A stretch of DNA of 64,000 bases from Rhizobiales bacterium Ga0077545 (GTDB lineage Bacteria; Pseudomonadota; Alphaproteobacteria; Rhizobiales; Methylopilaceae). Position 1 is the stretch's first letter, and every line of letters starts with the position of its first letter. Below, one piece after another: positions 20,009-29,937 of this stretch. The stretch is taken from the NCBI GenBank assembly GCA_001464335.1, contig LNEV01000015.1, positions 62,001 through 126,000 on the forward strand, in the 5' to 3' direction. Both the position numbers and the translations under genes were made by a program. Under the pieces are notes generated by a model. That model saw only the letters and a list, made by a program, of their open reading frames with translations, was not told the DNA's origin and did no database searches.

Positions 20009-20833
20009 TTAAGGCTTGGTTACCGCGGCCCCTGGAAACCCGCTCAGAAGCGGTTTCAGTGCCTGCCAGAGCGCATTCTTGGCGATGACCACCGCCGACG
20101 GGCTCAGTTCGTCCGGCGGACCGGTTCGCGGGCGCCCTCCCGAAACCAGAACAAGAAAGTGAATCTCGCCGTCCGTGTAGTAGCGGCTGCCCTCGCCGTT
20201 GCGGCCGTTCAGGGTCGGACCGACGCCCGTGATTTGATAGGTCGTATCGACCATTTCGGCGCCTTGCAGGCGCGCGGCCAGAAAATCGCGTTCGGCATCC
20301 ACGTCCGGCGCGATGCTGTGCGTGACCTGCCCGGTGTAATGGCTGACCCCGACACCCTCATCGAAACTTGCCGCGCCGAGCCAGACCGGCCGCTTCTCGA
20401 CGCCACTCGGGAGCACCTCCCAGAGCCGCACATGATGGCGCTGCCGCGCGCTCGCGCCCGCCTCCATCTCGAAGGCAAGATCCTCACGCCGCCCCTCATA
20501 GAACAGCGGGCTGACGGGCGCCGCCCGGTAAGGCCGGTCGAGCAGCACACTGCCGACGATCTCGGCGCTGGTTTTCAGCGTAATCGGATCGGCCGGAGTA
20601 AAGCCCGCCGCATGCAGAGCGAGGACCACATCCTCCTTGTCGCCGACAAGACCGATGTTAAGGGGGTCTCCCGGGATGCCGCTTCCGGTGCGCGTCACCA
20701 TCGGCACCGTCGCGAGCGCGGGCTGGTTCTCGTAATGCCGCCAGAACAGCGGCAGCGCGAGATAACCGACCCCGGCATAGACCAGCAGCACGACAAGACC
20801 GATCTTCGCGATGCGCCTGCGGCGGGTCGTCAT
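20009..20833 (-). CDS. LssY C-terminal domain protein
   Basis: 274 residues from ATG 20833. One N-terminal TM helix (IAKIGLVVLLVYAGVGYLALPLFW) after a basic MTTRRRR stretch, then a soluble domain with the LssY-C pattern (GDPLNIGLVGDKEDVVLALHAAGFTPAD, DRPYRAAPVSPLFYEGRREDLAFE, RQRHHVRLWE). Likely a membrane-anchored periplasmic protein; the function of this domain is not established. Downstream of ggt behind a terminator. Confidence 0.8.
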   Translation of the reverse strand: MTTRRRRIAKIGLVVLLVYAGVGYLALPLFWRHYENQPALATVPMVTRTGSGIPGDPLNIGLVGDKEDVVLALHAAGFTPADPITLKTSAEIVGSVLLDRPYRAAPVSPLFYEGRREDLAFEMEAGASARQRHHVRLWEVLPSGVEKRPVWLGAASFDEGVGVSHYTGQVTHSIAPDVDAERDFLAARLQGAEMVDTTYQITGVGPTLNGRNGEGSRYYTDGEIHFLVLVSGGRPRTGPPDELSPSAVVIAKNALWQALKPLLSGFPGAAVTKP

Positions 20834-20879
20834 TGTGCGGCGCCTCCCGCGCCGAGCTTTCCAGCCTGGCGCACAAAAG

Positions 20880-20906
20880 AAAAGGCCGCCCGGAAGGCGG
20901 CCTTTC
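20880..20906 (-). terminator. intrinsic terminator after ggt
   Basis: Perfect 10-bp helix AAAGGCCGCC (20881-20890) with GGCGGCCTTT (20896-20905), loop CGGAA, T-rich on the minus strand. It lies 20 bases past the ggt stop. Confidence 0.85.
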
Positions 20907-20924
20907 GTTTTTTTGTCGGCCCGC

Positions 20925-22601
20925 TCAGAGAGCCAGCGCAAGGCCGTCGCTTCGCGGATCGTGCGCACCCTCGATCCGCCCATCCGCGTGAATGACGATG
21001 GCACCGGCCTGCCCGCCAAGGGGGCTGTTCGAGGGGATCGGGCTCATTTCGTGGCCGCGCTTTGCGAGTTCGGCGAAAACATCCTGCCCCGCATCCTGCT
21101 CCAGTTTCAGGCTGTCGCGGCTGTCGGAAAAGGTCTTGCCGAGGAGGAAGCGTGGCCGCGACAGCGCCTGCAACGGATCCAACTTGTAGTCGATGAGACG
21201 CGTCAGCAGGACCGACAATGTCTGCGGCTGCCCGTCCGCGCCCTGCGTTCCGTACAGGATGTATGGCTTGCCGTCTTTTAGGGCCATGCCGGGATTGAGC
21301 GTGTAGAAGGGCCGCTTGCCGGGTTTCAGGACATTGGGGCTTTTCGGATCGAGGCTGAAGCCCGCACCGCGGTTCTGCCAGAGCACGCCCGTATCGCCGA
21401 CCACGACACCGCTGCCCCAATCGAAGTAAATACTCTGAAGCACGCTGACGCTGTTGCCCTGCGCGTCGACGGCGCCGAAATAGACCGTGTCGCCGGTCTT
21501 GAAGACATGCGGCCAGGGCATGGCCTTGGCCGAGTCGATGGCCGCCGCCTTTCGCGCAAGATTGTCCTTCGCCAGCCATTGATCGACCGGCTGCGGAACG
21601 AAATCGGGATCAGCGATGCCGGTACGGTCAAGGAAGGCCTGCTTCACAGCCTCGACGCAGTAATGATAATAATCGGCACTGCCTTCTGGCACTTTGGTCA
21701 GGTCGATTTCGTTGAGAACGCCCATGATGCCGAGCGTCGAAATGCCCTGGGTCGGCGGCGGCGGTGCAAGCAGCGTGACGCCACGATAATCGACGCTCGC
21801 CGGTGCCTGCTCCTTCACACGCGTGTTCTTGAGATCGGCGGCGGTCAGCGGCGAGCCCGCAGCTTCCAGCCCCTTTGCCAGCTTCGCCGCCAGCTCGCCC
21901 TCGTAGAAATCGCGCGCGCCGTTTTTCGCAAGCAGCTTAAGGCTGTTCGCCAGTTCCCGTTGGACGAAGGTGGCGCCTTCCTGCGGGCGCTTTCCGCCCG
22001 GCATGAACACCTGCGCGAATCCCGGCCAGTTCGCAACATCGTCCTTACGGAAATCGTGCCAGAAAAGCTGCGATCCCGTGATCGGGAAACCGTTTTCCGC
22101 ATAGCCGATGGCGTCGTCGAGCAAGGAGGCGAAGCTGTGCTTTCCACCCCAATTGGCCTGCGAATACTCATGTGCGTGGCGCCACGTATCAACCGTACAG
22201 GCCGAGGTCACGGTCGACAGTGGGCCGCGCAGCGGAATCTTGTCGCCCGCATATTCCGGCGGCTTCTCTGCCGCCTGTCCAATGCCCATGAACGTGGTCT
22301 TGCGTCCCGTGCGATCGGCAACGATCCAGATCGCATCGCCGCCGACGCCGCAAAAATGCGGGTAGGTGACGGCGATCACCGCGCCGATCGCAACTGCGGC
22401 TTCCATCGCATTGCCGCCCTGCTGAAGAACTTTCAGGCCGGCTTCGCTGGCGAGAGTGTGCGGACTTGTCACCATGCCCTTGGTGGACATCGCCAGAGGC
22501 GAGCGCGCCTGCGCATGGGAATCCGGGCGTAGACCCAGTGCAACCGATGCCGCAGCCGTTCCCGCAAGAAAGCCGCGCCTCGAGATCTCGTGCTTGAACA
22601 T
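20925..22601 (-). CDS. ggt: gamma-glutamyltransferase, Tat-exported
   Basis: Ntn-hydrolase that cleaves the gamma-glutamyl bond of glutathione and related compounds in the periplasm. 558 residues. A twin-arginine signal (SRRGFLAGTAAASVALG) opens the protein; typical GGT segments follow (ASEAGLKVLQQGGNAMEAAVA, FCGVGGD). The autocatalytic Thr begins the small subunit in GDTVYFGAVDAQGN. Near the C-terminus come the family motifs GTQGADGQPQ and QALSRPRF. Part of the set of genes inserted between ybgC and tolQ. Confidence 0.92.
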   Translation of the reverse strand: MFKHEISRRGFLAGTAAASVALGLRPDSHAQARSPLAMSTKGMVTSPHTLASEAGLKVLQQGGNAMEAAVAIGAVIAVTYPHFCGVGGDAIWIVADRTGRKTTFMGIGQAAEKPPEYAGDKIPLRGPLSTVTSACTVDTWRHAHEYSQANWGGKHSFASLLDDAIGYAENGFPITGSQLFWHDFRKDDVANWPGFAQVFMPGGKRPQEGATFVQRELANSLKLLAKNGARDFYEGELAAKLAKGLEAAGSPLTAADLKNTRVKEQAPASVDYRGVTLLAPPPPTQGISTLGIMGVLNEIDLTKVPEGSADYYHYCVEAVKQAFLDRTGIADPDFVPQPVDQWLAKDNLARKAAAIDSAKAMPWPHVFKTGDTVYFGAVDAQGNSVSVLQSIYFDWGSGVVVGDTGVLWQNRGAGFSLDPKSPNVLKPGKRPFYTLNPGMALKDGKPYILYGTQGADGQPQTLSVLLTRLIDYKLDPLQALSRPRFLLGKTFSDSRDSLKLEQDAGQDVFAELAKRGHEMSPIPSNSPLGGQAGAIVIHADGRIEGAHDPRSDGLALAL

Positions 22602-22716
22602 GAAATTTCCTCCCCGGATTTTTGTCTGATGGTTCCGGACGAAGCATCATAAGTAAAAAATTTCTACATAATCAAGCCTCCGGATCGGGGAAGGTTTGAG
22701 CGACCCGAGCGCGCAC

Positions 22717-22743
22717 AAAAAAAGCCGCCCGAAGGCGGCTTTT
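22717..22743 (-). terminator. intrinsic terminator after the DUF2852 gene
   Basis: Perfect 10-bp helix AAAAGCCGCC (22720-22729) with GGCGGCTTTT (22734-22743), loop CGAA, continued by T on the minus strand. Confidence 0.85.
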
Positions 22744-22762
22744 AGTTTTCATGTTCGGGCTG

Positions 22763-23164
22763 TCAGTACGGCGATTGCTCGCCGGTTTCCGCAGGGGGCT
22801 GGGCCGGGCGGCTTTTGCGGTCGGCCATGAACTGGTCGAACTCCGTCTTGTCCTTGGCCGCGCGCAGGCGCTCTAGGAAATCGCGGAACTCCTGTTCCTC
22901 GTCTTCGAGGCGCTTGAGCGTTTCGTTGCGGTATTCGTCGAACGCGGCGTTGCCGCTCGATGTGAAACCGTAGCGCTGCCAGCTACGTCCGAAATCACTC
23001 TTCCAGCGGGAGAAACCCGCGCGCTGTCCGCATTTCATCCGTCCGCTCCACATCATGTAAAAGAGGGTGATCAGGCCGATCGGCCAGAACACCATGAACC
23101 CAAGGACAACCGCGGCGATCCAGGCCGGTTTGCCCCATTCATCAAGTTTTGCCGCGAATGGCAT
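22763..23164 (-). CDS. DUF2852 membrane protein
   Basis: 133 residues from ATG 23164 (MPFAAKLDEWGKPAW), preceded by AAGGAT. One TM helix with a tight turn (IAAVVLGFMVFWPIGLITLFYMMW), then a charged, coiled-coil-like tail (FDEYRNETLKRLEDEEQEFRDFLERLRAAKDKTEFDQFM). The family is widespread in Alphaproteobacteria and of unknown function. It starts 76 bases from the end of the neighbouring TetR gene on the same strand; a palindrome lies in that gap. Confidence 0.85.
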   Translation of the reverse strand: MPFAAKLDEWGKPAWIAAVVLGFMVFWPIGLITLFYMMWSGRMKCGQRAGFSRWKSDFGRSWQRYGFTSSGNAAFDEYRNETLKRLEDEEQEFRDFLERLRAAKDKTEFDQFMADRKSRPAQPPAETGEQSPY

Positions 23165-23179
23165 TGGTCGATCCTTGTG

Positions 23180-23194
23180 AATGTTAATCACATT
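23180..23194. promoter_or_regulatory. possible TetR operator before the DUF2852 gene
   Basis: AATGT-N5-ACATT-type palindrome (23180-23194) in a small AT-rich island, 16 bases before the DUF2852 start and just downstream of the TetR-family gene. Its place over the ribosome-site/promoter region suggests an operator. No binding data; inference from symmetry and position. Confidence 0.3.
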
Positions 23195-23239
23195 TACATT
23201 AATAAGAACGGCGATCCCGCCCGTCAAGGTGATCTGGTG

Positions 23240-23848
23240 TCAGGGACGGCGGATTCCCAGACCGTCGAGATAAATAAGAACGCCCGCCTCGAGCAGGTCT
23301 TCGGCGCTCATCGGCAGTTTGCGGCGGCTCTCGTCGGGCCGGGCGAACAGGGACGCAATGCCGTGCGACAGCGACCAGATGTGCAGCGCCACCATCATTG
23401 CGGGAGGGCGCCCGGCCGGCATGGTCTCGACCAGTTTCTCCGATGCCTCGCGCAGAACGCCGAACGCGCGATCGGCCGCAAGACGCAATTCGGGGGTCGT
23501 GTCGGAGGAAATTCCGCCCTCGAACATGGCCGCATAGAAGGCCGGTTCCTTGCGAGCAAAGGCCAGATAGGTTTTTCCGAGCCGCTCGATCGCCTCGAAG
23601 GGATTGGGTTTCCCCTCGTCCCAGGAGCGCGTCAGCGCGTCGCCGAAACTCTCGAAACCGCGCCGCGCGACATCGGCGAGAAGTTCGTCGCGGTCGCGGA
23701 AATGCCGGTAGGGCGCAGCAGGGCTCACGCCCGCCATGCGCGCCGCATCCGCGAAGGTGAAGCCGCCAACGCCCTTCTGGCCGATCAGCCCGAGAGCCGC
23801 CTCGATCAGCGCTTCCTTCAGATTGCCGTGATGATAGCCGCGCCCCAT
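23240..23848 (-). CDS. TetR/AcrR family transcriptional regulator
   Basis: 202 residues. N-terminal HTH (residues 10-55: LIEAALGLIGQKGVGGFTFADAARMAGVSPAAPYRHFRDRDELL) and a C-terminal ligand domain with the WHG-type pattern (FARKEPAFYAAMFEGG...HIWSLSHGIASLF). Probably senses a small hydrophobic molecule. Likely targets are itself and the downstream DUF2852 gene. Divergent from the protease gene at 23960. Confidence 0.9.
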   Translation of the reverse strand: MGRGYHHGNLKEALIEAALGLIGQKGVGGFTFADAARMAGVSPAAPYRHFRDRDELLADVARRGFESFGDALTRSWDEGKPNPFEAIERLGKTYLAFARKEPAFYAAMFEGGISSDTTPELRLAADRAFGVLREASEKLVETMPAGRPPAMMVALHIWSLSHGIASLFARPDESRRKLPMSAEDLLEAGVLIYLDGLGIRRP

Positions 23849-23959
23849 GGACCCCTGCGGCTCCGCGCCGCCGCTGACATGTGAAGGCCTGTTACATCAA
23901 TTTGACGGGCGGCAACAGATGCCTTGCCCCGCGCCCGTGCGCCCCTTAACACACCGCCC

Positions 23960-24715
23960 ATGCGCGCCCTTCTCGCTCTTGCCCTCCTGACGACGCCCGT
24001 TTCCGCTCTCGAAGGCGGCACGCCGCTGACGCCCGGCGCCCTGTCGCGCGGCACCGTCGCGATCCAGGCCGTCGCGCCGCAGCCGGACGGCAAGGTGCGG
24101 ATGTCCGAATGCACCGGCGCTCTGATCGCCCGCGATCTCGTTCTCACCGCCGCCCATTGTCTGGACGAAGCGGCCTCGCCCCAGCATGTCGCGGTGTTCT
24201 TTTTCGACGGCTCGAAAGCCGTTCCGCCGTTTGCGCCGGTCGCCGCCATCATCCGCCATCCGGCGCATGTCAAAGGCTGGTCGCGCAAACCGGGCGACAT
24301 CGAAACGCGGCAGGCGGAAATTTCCGCGGACATAGCGGTGCTGAAACTCGCCACTCCCGCCCCTGCGGACAAGACGCCGCTGCCGCTGGGCGCCGCCGGA
24401 AAACCTGATGTACTGACAGTGCTCGGCGCAGGCATTGCGGGGCCTCAGGGGCGCTCCGGCACGCTGAAATCGGCGCCTCTGGCAAACATCCGTCACACGC
24501 AGTCCGGCCCGCAACTCGCCTTCGCGACACCCGGCAAGGCGCGCGTCTGCCGCGGCGATTCCGGCGGCCCGGTTCTCGATGGAAGCGGCAGAATCTGGGG
24601 CGTGTCAGGCGCAATCCTGCGCGCCGAAGGCGGCTGCTCGGCCCGCGCGGTCGTCGTGCCGGTCGATCCGCGGAACCCGGCGCTCAAGGCCCTCATCGGA
24701 AACGCCGCGCAATAA
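23960..24715 (+). CDS. secreted trypsin-like serine protease
   Basis: 251 residues from ATG 23960; signal peptide MRALLALALLTTPVSA, then a chymotrypsin-fold domain with the full triad: His in LTAAHC, Asp in SADIAVLKL, Ser in RGDSGGPVL. Paired Cys in CTGAL/AAHC suggest a disulfide. No PDZ domain, so not DegP-like; closer to short trypsin-family proteases of Alphaproteobacteria. Periplasmic or secreted; substrate unknown. Confidence 0.9.
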   Translation: MRALLALALLTTPVSALEGGTPLTPGALSRGTVAIQAVAPQPDGKVRMSECTGALIARDLVLTAAHCLDEAASPQHVAVFFFDGSKAVPPFAPVAAIIRHPAHVKGWSRKPGDIETRQAEISADIAVLKLATPAPADKTPLPLGAAGKPDVLTVLGAGIAGPQGRSGTLKSAPLANIRHTQSGPQLAFATPGKARVCRGDSGGPVLDGSGRIWGVSGAILRAEGGCSARAVVVPVDPRNPALKALIGNAAQ

Positions 24716-24773
24716 ACGGGTGACGCTCGCACCCCTATCGCCTAACAAAACAACTCTCAGGAAACGCCAGACA

Positions 24774-25256
24774 ATGAACCAGACACTCCCGAACGATCCG
24801 CCCATGTCTGCTCCGGTCGAGGAGCTGCCCGACACCTTTTTTCTTCCTCCCTCGCGCGCGCGCTGGGTGTTCTCCGTAGTGCTGAGCACATTCATCGTGG
24901 GGGTCAATCTGTATGTCGTGTCAACACAGGGTGGGTCCGCTCTGGCTATTCTCGCCACGATCTTCACCATTACGGGTCTCGCTTCGGGGGCGCAGCTTGT
25001 TCCCGGCAGCGCGGGCCTGTGGCTCGACCGCAAGGGCTTCACGTTCCGCATGTTCTGGGTTGATCGCCGCCGCGAATGGGACGAGGTCAGCCCTGTGCTG
25101 TCGTCACAGGTCGGGCTTCTGCAGTTGGTCGGCTACAGCCGCAAGAACGATGCGCCCAACAAGCCGCGCGAAGTGCTGCCGGATACATACGGAATTTCGG
25201 CCCATGAACTCGCCGACCTCATGAACCACTGGCGCAACCGCGCGCTGACCGCCTGA
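24774..25256 (+). CDS. membrane protein of unknown function with two TM helices
   Basis: 160 residues from ATG 24774 (CAGGAAA ribosome site). A Pro-rich start, two TM helices in tandem (about residues 32-52 WVFSVVLSTFIVGVNLYVVS and 57-78), then a cytosolic PH-like beta segment (LWLDRKGFTFRMFWVDRRREWDEV). I do not recognise a named family. It stops one base before the stop of the convergent MOSC gene. Confidence 0.75.
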   Translation: MNQTLPNDPPMSAPVEELPDTFFLPPSRARWVFSVVLSTFIVGVNLYVVSTQGGSALAILATIFTITGLASGAQLVPGSAGLWLDRKGFTFRMFWVDRRREWDEVSPVLSSQVGLLQLVGYSRKNDAPNKPREVLPDTYGISAHELADLMNHWRNRALTA

Positions 25257-26039
25257 TCAGACGAAGACGGGCGCGATCACCTCGTCGCCGATTCGGATCT
25301 CGCCATCGTCCAGCACGTGCATGAAAACGCCGAGATCGGTGTGGCCGAAATTCTGCATCAGGGCTTTTGGCAGATTGGCGTCGCGGGCCGCGGTGTCGGG
25401 ATCGACATTCACCGCGCCGCAGCGCGGCGTGCGCGCAAGACCCTTCAGCCGCACGCCGCCGATGCCGATCTCGCGGTCGACCCAGTCGAACTCCTCCCAG
25501 GCATCAAGCCCCTCGATATAGATGTTGCCGCGAAAGCGCAGGGGATGCAGATCCCGCCCGGTCGCCGCCTCCAGCGCCCGTACGGACGCAATGTTGATGA
25601 TCGAAACCGAGCGCATGAAGACCGGCGAGACGACGCTCGCATCGGTGAATTTGTGACCGGCGCTCCGCACGAGTTTCGGACGGCCCTGCGCCTTCTGTCC
25701 GATATAATCTTCGAAAAACTCCTCCACGGCTCTGCGGTCGATCTCAAGCGTGAGATCGGCGGTCAGAAGAATGTCATCGCCCTTGCGGATCGACAGCGAA
25801 GCGGTCTCGGGATCGTAGGAGGTGCGAAGCGCGGCCAGCTCCTCGTTGTTCCGCAGCATCAGGAAAAAGCCCTTGTCGAGCGGCTCCGGGTGCTGCGGGT
25901 CGAACGCCGTCGTGCCGAGCGTCAGCGCATATTCGCGATCGAACGGAATCCCGTTCGCCTCGGTGAGCGTCAGCGCGTCCATTTTTTCGGGCGTCAGGCC
26001 CTTGATCGGATAACGGTAGAGATCGGCGACCTTGGCCAT
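25257..26039 (-). CDS. MOSC domain protein (molybdenum cofactor sulfurase C-terminal family)
   Basis: 260 residues. The N-terminal MOSC-N beta barrel begins VADLYRYPIKGLTPE; the MOSC domain carries the conserved cysteine in RTPRCGAVNVDPDTAARD. Family members bind the molybdenum cofactor, as in YcbX-type N-hydroxylated base reductases. No molybdopterin genes lie nearby. One of the genes standing between ybgC and tolQ. Confidence 0.88.
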   Translation of the reverse strand: MAKVADLYRYPIKGLTPEKMDALTLTEANGIPFDREYALTLGTTAFDPQHPEPLDKGFFLMLRNNEELAALRTSYDPETASLSIRKGDDILLTADLTLEIDRRAVEEFFEDYIGQKAQGRPKLVRSAGHKFTDASVVSPVFMRSVSIINIASVRALEAATGRDLHPLRFRGNIYIEGLDAWEEFDWVDREIGIGGVRLKGLARTPRCGAVNVDPDTAARDANLPKALMQNFGHTDLGVFMHVLDDGEIRIGDEVIAPVFV

Positions 26040-26115
26040 GTCGGCCCTCCAGAACGATGGAGGGGATAATCCCCGCCGGTCGCGCTGCCGCCATCGGGCA
26101 TTTGACGTATTGAGG

Positions 26116-26511
26116 TCAGCCGCCCAGCTTCGCGCGGATCTCTGCCGGAATGCGGGAGGGACGCCCCTCGCGCGCGATGAGCGCGCAAATCACTTCGGCC
26201 GAAACCAGAATCTCGTCGCCCCGCACGACCTTCTGATCGAGAACGAGCGATGCCCCTCCGAGATCCTTGAGGATCGTCACGACATCCAGTTCATCGTCGA
26301 GCCTTGCGGGCGCGCGGAACCGGATGTTCATGCTTGCGACGACAAAGCTGAGACCGCGTTCGGCCAGCAGCACTCTCTGGTCCACGCCCTTTTCGCGCAG
26401 AAGCTCGGTGCGCCCGCGCTCCATGAAGCGCAGATAGCTCGCATGGTAGACGACACCGCCCGCATCGGTGTCTTCCCAGTAAACGCGCACATACAGCTTT
26501 CCGTCAGACAT
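26116..26511 (-). CDS. ybgC: Tol-Pal-associated acyl-CoA thioesterase YbgC
   Basis: Hotdog-fold thioesterase acting on short- to medium-chain acyl-CoA or acyl-ACP in phospholipid metabolism. 131 residues from ATG 26511 ([19 protein letters not shown]); the catalytic Asp is in [26 protein letters not shown]. The start overlaps the ruvB stop by 8 bases, so it belongs to ruvA-ruvB-ybgC. It normally precedes tolQ; here about 6.2 kb of other genes separates them. Confidence 0.94.
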   Translation of the reverse strand: MSDGKLYVRVYWEDTDAGGVVYHASYLRFMERGRTELLREKGVDQRVLLAERGLSFVVASMNIRFRAPARLDDELDVVTILKDLGGASLVLDQKVVRGDEILVSAEVICALIAREGRPSRIPAEIRAKLGG

Positions 26512-27541
26512 CGTCGCCCTGATCGAACAGCGGCATATGATTGGTCTGCGTGGGCGCGGCAAGGCCGAGATGGGCGAAAGCGTGCACCGTCAGCATGCGG
26601 CCGCGCGGGGTTCTCTGCATGAAGCCCTTCTGGAGAAGGTATGGCTCGACGATGTCCTCGAGCGCATCGCGCGGCTCGGACAAGGCCGCCGCGATGGTGT
26701 CGATCCCGACGGGCCCGCCACCATAGTTCAGCGCGATGCAATTGAGGTAGCGCCGGTCGAGCGCATCGAGCCCGACATCGTCCACTTCCAGCATGGACAA
26801 GGCCTTGTCGGCAACCGCGCGCGTCACCGTGTCCGCGCCCGCGACATGGGCGAAATCGCGCACGCGGCGCAGCAGGCGCCCGGCGATGCGCGGCGTGCCG
26901 CGCGCGCGGCGCGCAATCTCACGGGCGCCGTCTTCCGCGATCTTCATGCCGAACACGCGCGCACCGCGCGTCACGATGAAATCCAGTTCCTCGACCGTGT
27001 AGAAATTGAGCCGGATCGGAATGCCGAAACGGTCGCGCAGCGGCGTTGTCAGAAGACCGGCACGGGTCGTCGCGCCGATCAGCGTGAATTTGGCCAGATC
27101 GATGCGTACAGACCGCGCCGCAGGCCCCTCTCCGATGATGAGATCGAGCTGGAAATCCTCCATCGCGGGATAAAGCACTTCCTCGACCGCCGGGTTGAGG
27201 CGATGGATCTCGTCTATGAACAGGACATCGCGTTCTTCGAGATTTGTCAGCAGCGCCGCAAGGTCTCCCGCCTTCGCGATCACCGGCCCGGACGTGGCGC
27301 GGAAATTGACGCCGAGTTCGCGCGCCATGATCTGCGCGAGCGTCGTCTTGCCAAGGCCGGGCGGCCCGGCGAACAGCACATGGTCCAGCGCCTCCCCGCG
27401 TCCCTTGGCGGCTTCGATGAAGACGGAGAGATTGGCACGCGCCTGCTGCTGGCCGATGAATTCGGACAGTTTCTGCGGCCGCAGCGACGTGTCGGCCTCG
27501 TCCTCGGTGTTCTTTTCGGGCGAAACGAGCGGGCGGTTCAC
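26504..27541 (-). CDS. ruvB: Holliday junction branch migration ATPase RuvB
   Basis: Hexameric AAA motor that drives branch migration with RuvA. 345 residues: Walker [10 protein letters not shown], Walker [12 protein letters not shown], sensor/Arg-finger region ([17 protein letters not shown]), and the C-terminal winged helix ([18 protein letters not shown]). ATG overlaps the ruvA stop by 4 bases (ATGA) and its end overlaps ybgC, so the trio is translationally coupled. Confidence 0.98.
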   Translation of the reverse strand: MNRPLVSPEKNTEDEADTSLRPQKLSEFIGQQQARANLSVFIEAAKGRGEALDHVLFAGPPGLGKTTLAQIMARELGVNFRATSGPVIAKAGDLAALLTNLEERDVLFIDEIHRLNPAVEEVLYPAMEDFQLDLIIGEGPAARSVRIDLAKFTLIGATTRAGLLTTPLRDRFGIPIRLNFYTVEELDFIVTRGARVFGMKIAEDGAREIARRARGTPRIAGRLLRRVRDFAHVAGADTVTRAVADKALSMLEVDDVGLDALDRRYLNCIALNYGGGPVGIDTIAAALSEPRDALEDIVEPYLLQKGFMQRTPRGRMLTVHAFAHLGLAAPTQTNHMPLFDQGDDV

Positions 27542-28155
27542 GATGCAAGCTCCCGCAGCCCGAGGCGGATCAGGGCTTCGGTCGTCGCGCCCTCACCCGC
27601 CTTCGCCATCGCGCTCGACACCGCGGCGCTCGCCTGCATCTGCTGGTAGCCGAGATTGACGAGTGCGGACACCGCATCGGCGGCAGGTTGCGGCGCGCGC
27701 CTCTCCAGCACATCGTCCTGAAGGCGGATGACGTTCGAATCCACGCTCGCAAACGCCGGCGCCTTGTCCTTCAGTTCGGCGACGATGCGCGCGGCAACCT
27801 TCGGCCCGACACCCGGCGCGCGCGCCACCGCCGCCTTGTCCTGGAGCGCAATCGCATTGGCGAGATCGGAGGCCTTCAGCACGCCGAGTATGGACAAGGC
27901 CACCTTGGCGCCGACGCCCTGCACGGTCTGCAGAAGGCGAAACCAGTCGCGCTCGCTGTCGGCGGCAAAGCCGAACAGGCGGATCTGGTCCTCGCGCACA
28001 TAGGTCTCGATAGACAAAGCAACCGCCTCACCAGCGGAGGGCAGGCTCGCCAAAGTCCGCGCCGAACAATGGACGACATACCCCACGCCGCCGACATCGA
28101 GGATGACCCAGTCGTCCCCGGTCGAATCAACAAGGCCCTTCAGCTTTCCGATCAT
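27538..28155 (-). CDS. ruvA: Holliday junction DNA-binding protein RuvA
   Basis: Tetramer that holds the Holliday junction and loads RuvB. 205 residues: OB-fold start [10 protein letters not shown], two helix-hairpin-helix motifs ([33 protein letters not shown]), and the flexible C-terminal RuvB-binding domain ([16 protein letters not shown]). Divergent from the FAD oxidoreductase at 28238, which separates it from ruvC. Confidence 0.97.
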   Translation of the reverse strand: MIGKLKGLVDSTGDDWVILDVGGVGYVVHCSARTLASLPSAGEAVALSIETYVREDQIRLFGFAADSERDWFRLLQTVQGVGAKVALSILGVLKASDLANAIALQDKAAVARAPGVGPKVAARIVAELKDKAPAFASVDSNVIRLQDDVLERRAPQPAADAVSALVNLGYQQMQASAAVSSAMAKAGEGATTEALIRLGLRELAS

Positions 28156-28237
28156 GGCGCCCTGTTAGCATAAATCGGAACAGAACGGGATCGTTTCGCG
28201 CATCCGCGCGTTGCTGTTCGCCACAGGAACCCGCCTC

Positions 28238-29467
28238 TTGGAAACCGAAAACAGAGATCTTCGCTCCGGCCGCACCGTCTGGGAGGCCCAGCCGCTCGAC
28301 GCGCCGAAGACCGCGCGGCTGACGCGGGACATCCGCACGGACGTGCTCATCGTCGGCGCCGGAACCTCCGGGGCGTTCATGGCCGAGACCCTGACCGATG
28401 CCGGCTTCGATGTCGTCGTGGTCGATCGCCGGGGGCCGGCCGAAGGCGCGACCACCGCCTCCACGGCATTGATCGAATACGAAATCGACACGCCGCTGAC
28501 CGAACTCCGCAAGCAGATCGGCAAGGACCGCGCCGAGCGCGCCTGGCGGCGGAGCTATCTGGCGCTCTCAAGCCTTGCGGCGCGCACGCGCGCGCTGGGC
28601 ATCGATTGCGGCGCGGTGCGCCGGGACAATCTCTATCTGTGCGGCAATGTGCTGGATGCCAACGCGCTGGAGGAGGAAAGCCATGCACGGCGTTCCATCG
28701 GCATCGAGACCGCAATGCTTGGCCGTACGGACCTGAAGAAAACCTACGGCATCGCGCGGGCGGCGGGGTTGATGGCGTTCGACGATCTGGCCGCCGATCC
28801 ACGCCAGCTTGCCGCCGGATATCTGTCGGTCGCCATCGGCCGGGGCGCGAGGGTGTATTGCCCGACGACAATCTCCGATGTGCGCCGCAGCGGCCGCGAC
28901 GTGGTTGCGGAAACGGCCGAAGGCCCGCGCATCACCAGCCGCCATCTGGTGTTCTGCACCGGCTACGAACTCGCCGACCACGTGCCGAAAAAGGGCCATA
29001 CGATCATCTCGACCTATGCCATCGCGACCAAACCGCAGCGGCGCAATCTGTGGCCCGGCGAATGCTTCATCTGGGAGGCCTCCGATCCGTATCTGTACAT
29101 TCGCACGACGACGGACGGCGGCGTCATCTGCGGCGGCGAGGACGAGGAATTCGAGAACGAGGAAAAGCGTGACGCCCTCCTCGCGCGCAAGACGCGCACG
29201 CTGGAACGCAAGCTGAAAAAACTTCTTCCGGACCTCGACACCGCTGCCGCGTTCGCATGGGCGGGTTCGTTCGGCTCGACGGCGACGGGGCTTCCCTCGA
29301 TCGGCCAGATCCCGCGCCATGCCGGCCGCTACGCCGTTCTCGGCTTTGGCGGCAACGGCATCACCTACAGCCGGATCGGCGCCGACATCATTCGCGGCGA
29401 GCTGACGGGACACCCCGATCCCGACCGCGATCTTTACGCGTTCAGCAGTGCGCGGCTCATGCGGTGA
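28238..29467 (+). CDS. FAD-dependent oxidoreductase (DAO / PuuB-like family)
   Basis: 409 residues from TTG 28238, preceded by AGGAA at 9 bases; an earlier TTG at 28211 lacks a ribosome site, and there is no ATG before the nucleotide-binding fold. Rossmann FAD loop [15 protein letters not shown] at about residue 30, substrate-domain segments ([13 protein letters not shown]), and a C-terminal FAD segment [16 protein letters not shown]. Likely oxidises an amine or amino acid. It is an insertion that splits ruvC from ruvAB; its last 34 bases overlap the 3' end of ruvC tail to tail. Confidence 0.85.
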   Translation: METENRDLRSGRTVWEAQPLDAPKTARLTRDIRTDVLIVGAGTSGAFMAETLTDAGFDVVVVDRRGPAEGATTASTALIEYEIDTPLTELRKQIGKDRAERAWRRSYLALSSLAARTRALGIDCGAVRRDNLYLCGNVLDANALEEESHARRSIGIETAMLGRTDLKKTYGIARAAGLMAFDDLAADPRQLAAGYLSVAIGRGARVYCPTTISDVRRSGRDVVAETAEGPRITSRHLVFCTGYELADHVPKKGHTIISTYAIATKPQRRNLWPGECFIWEASDPYLYIRTTTDGGVICGGEDEEFENEEKRDALLARKTRTLERKLKKLLPDLDTAAAFAWAGSFGSTATGLPSIGQIPRHAGRYAVLGFGGNGITYSRIGADIIRGELTGHPDPDRDLYAFSSARLMR

Positions 29468-29937
29468 TGGGCGTGCGTAATGGCAACCGCCAGCGCATCC
29501 GCCGCGTCCGCACCGATCTTTCCGGCCTTCGGCAGCAGCACGCCGATCATGAGCCCGATCTGCGCCTTTTCGGCATGGCCGACGCCGACCACCGTCTTCT
29601 TCACGAGGTTGGGTTTGTATTCGGCGACCGGAATGCGTGCCTGAGCCGGGACCAGCATGGCAATGCCGCGCGCCTGCCCAAGCTTCAGCGTCGACATCGG
29701 GTTGTTGTTGACGAAGGTTTCTTCGACCGCCGCCTCGTCGGGCGCGTATTCGGCGAGAATGACCGCCAGCCCCGCGTGAAGCTGGGCGAGACGTTCGGCC
29801 AGAGACAGGGTCTCGTCGGGCACCACCTGCCCGCACGCCACATAGGTCAGCTTGTTGCCGAAGCTTTCGATCACGCCCCAGCCGGTGCGGCGGAGGCCGG
29901 GATCAATGCCGAGAATGCGAATCGGGGACGGGACCAT
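29434..29937 (-). CDS. ruvC: crossover junction endodeoxyribonuclease RuvC
   Basis: Resolves Holliday junctions by paired nicks. 167 residues, RNase H fold with the acidic residues in [21 protein letters not shown], and [12 protein letters not shown]. Its 3' end overlaps the oxidoreductase gene. It lies downstream of yebC on the same strand, as in related genomes, but a 293-base gap with a terminator lies between them. Confidence 0.97.
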   Translation of the reverse strand: MVPSPIRILGIDPGLRRTGWGVIESFGNKLTYVACGQVVPDETLSLAERLAQLHAGLAVILAEYAPDEAAVEETFVNNNPMSTLKLGQARGIAMLVPAQARIPVAEYKPNLVKKTVVGVGHAEKAQIGLMIGVLLPKAGKIGADAADALAVAITHAHHRMSRALLNA

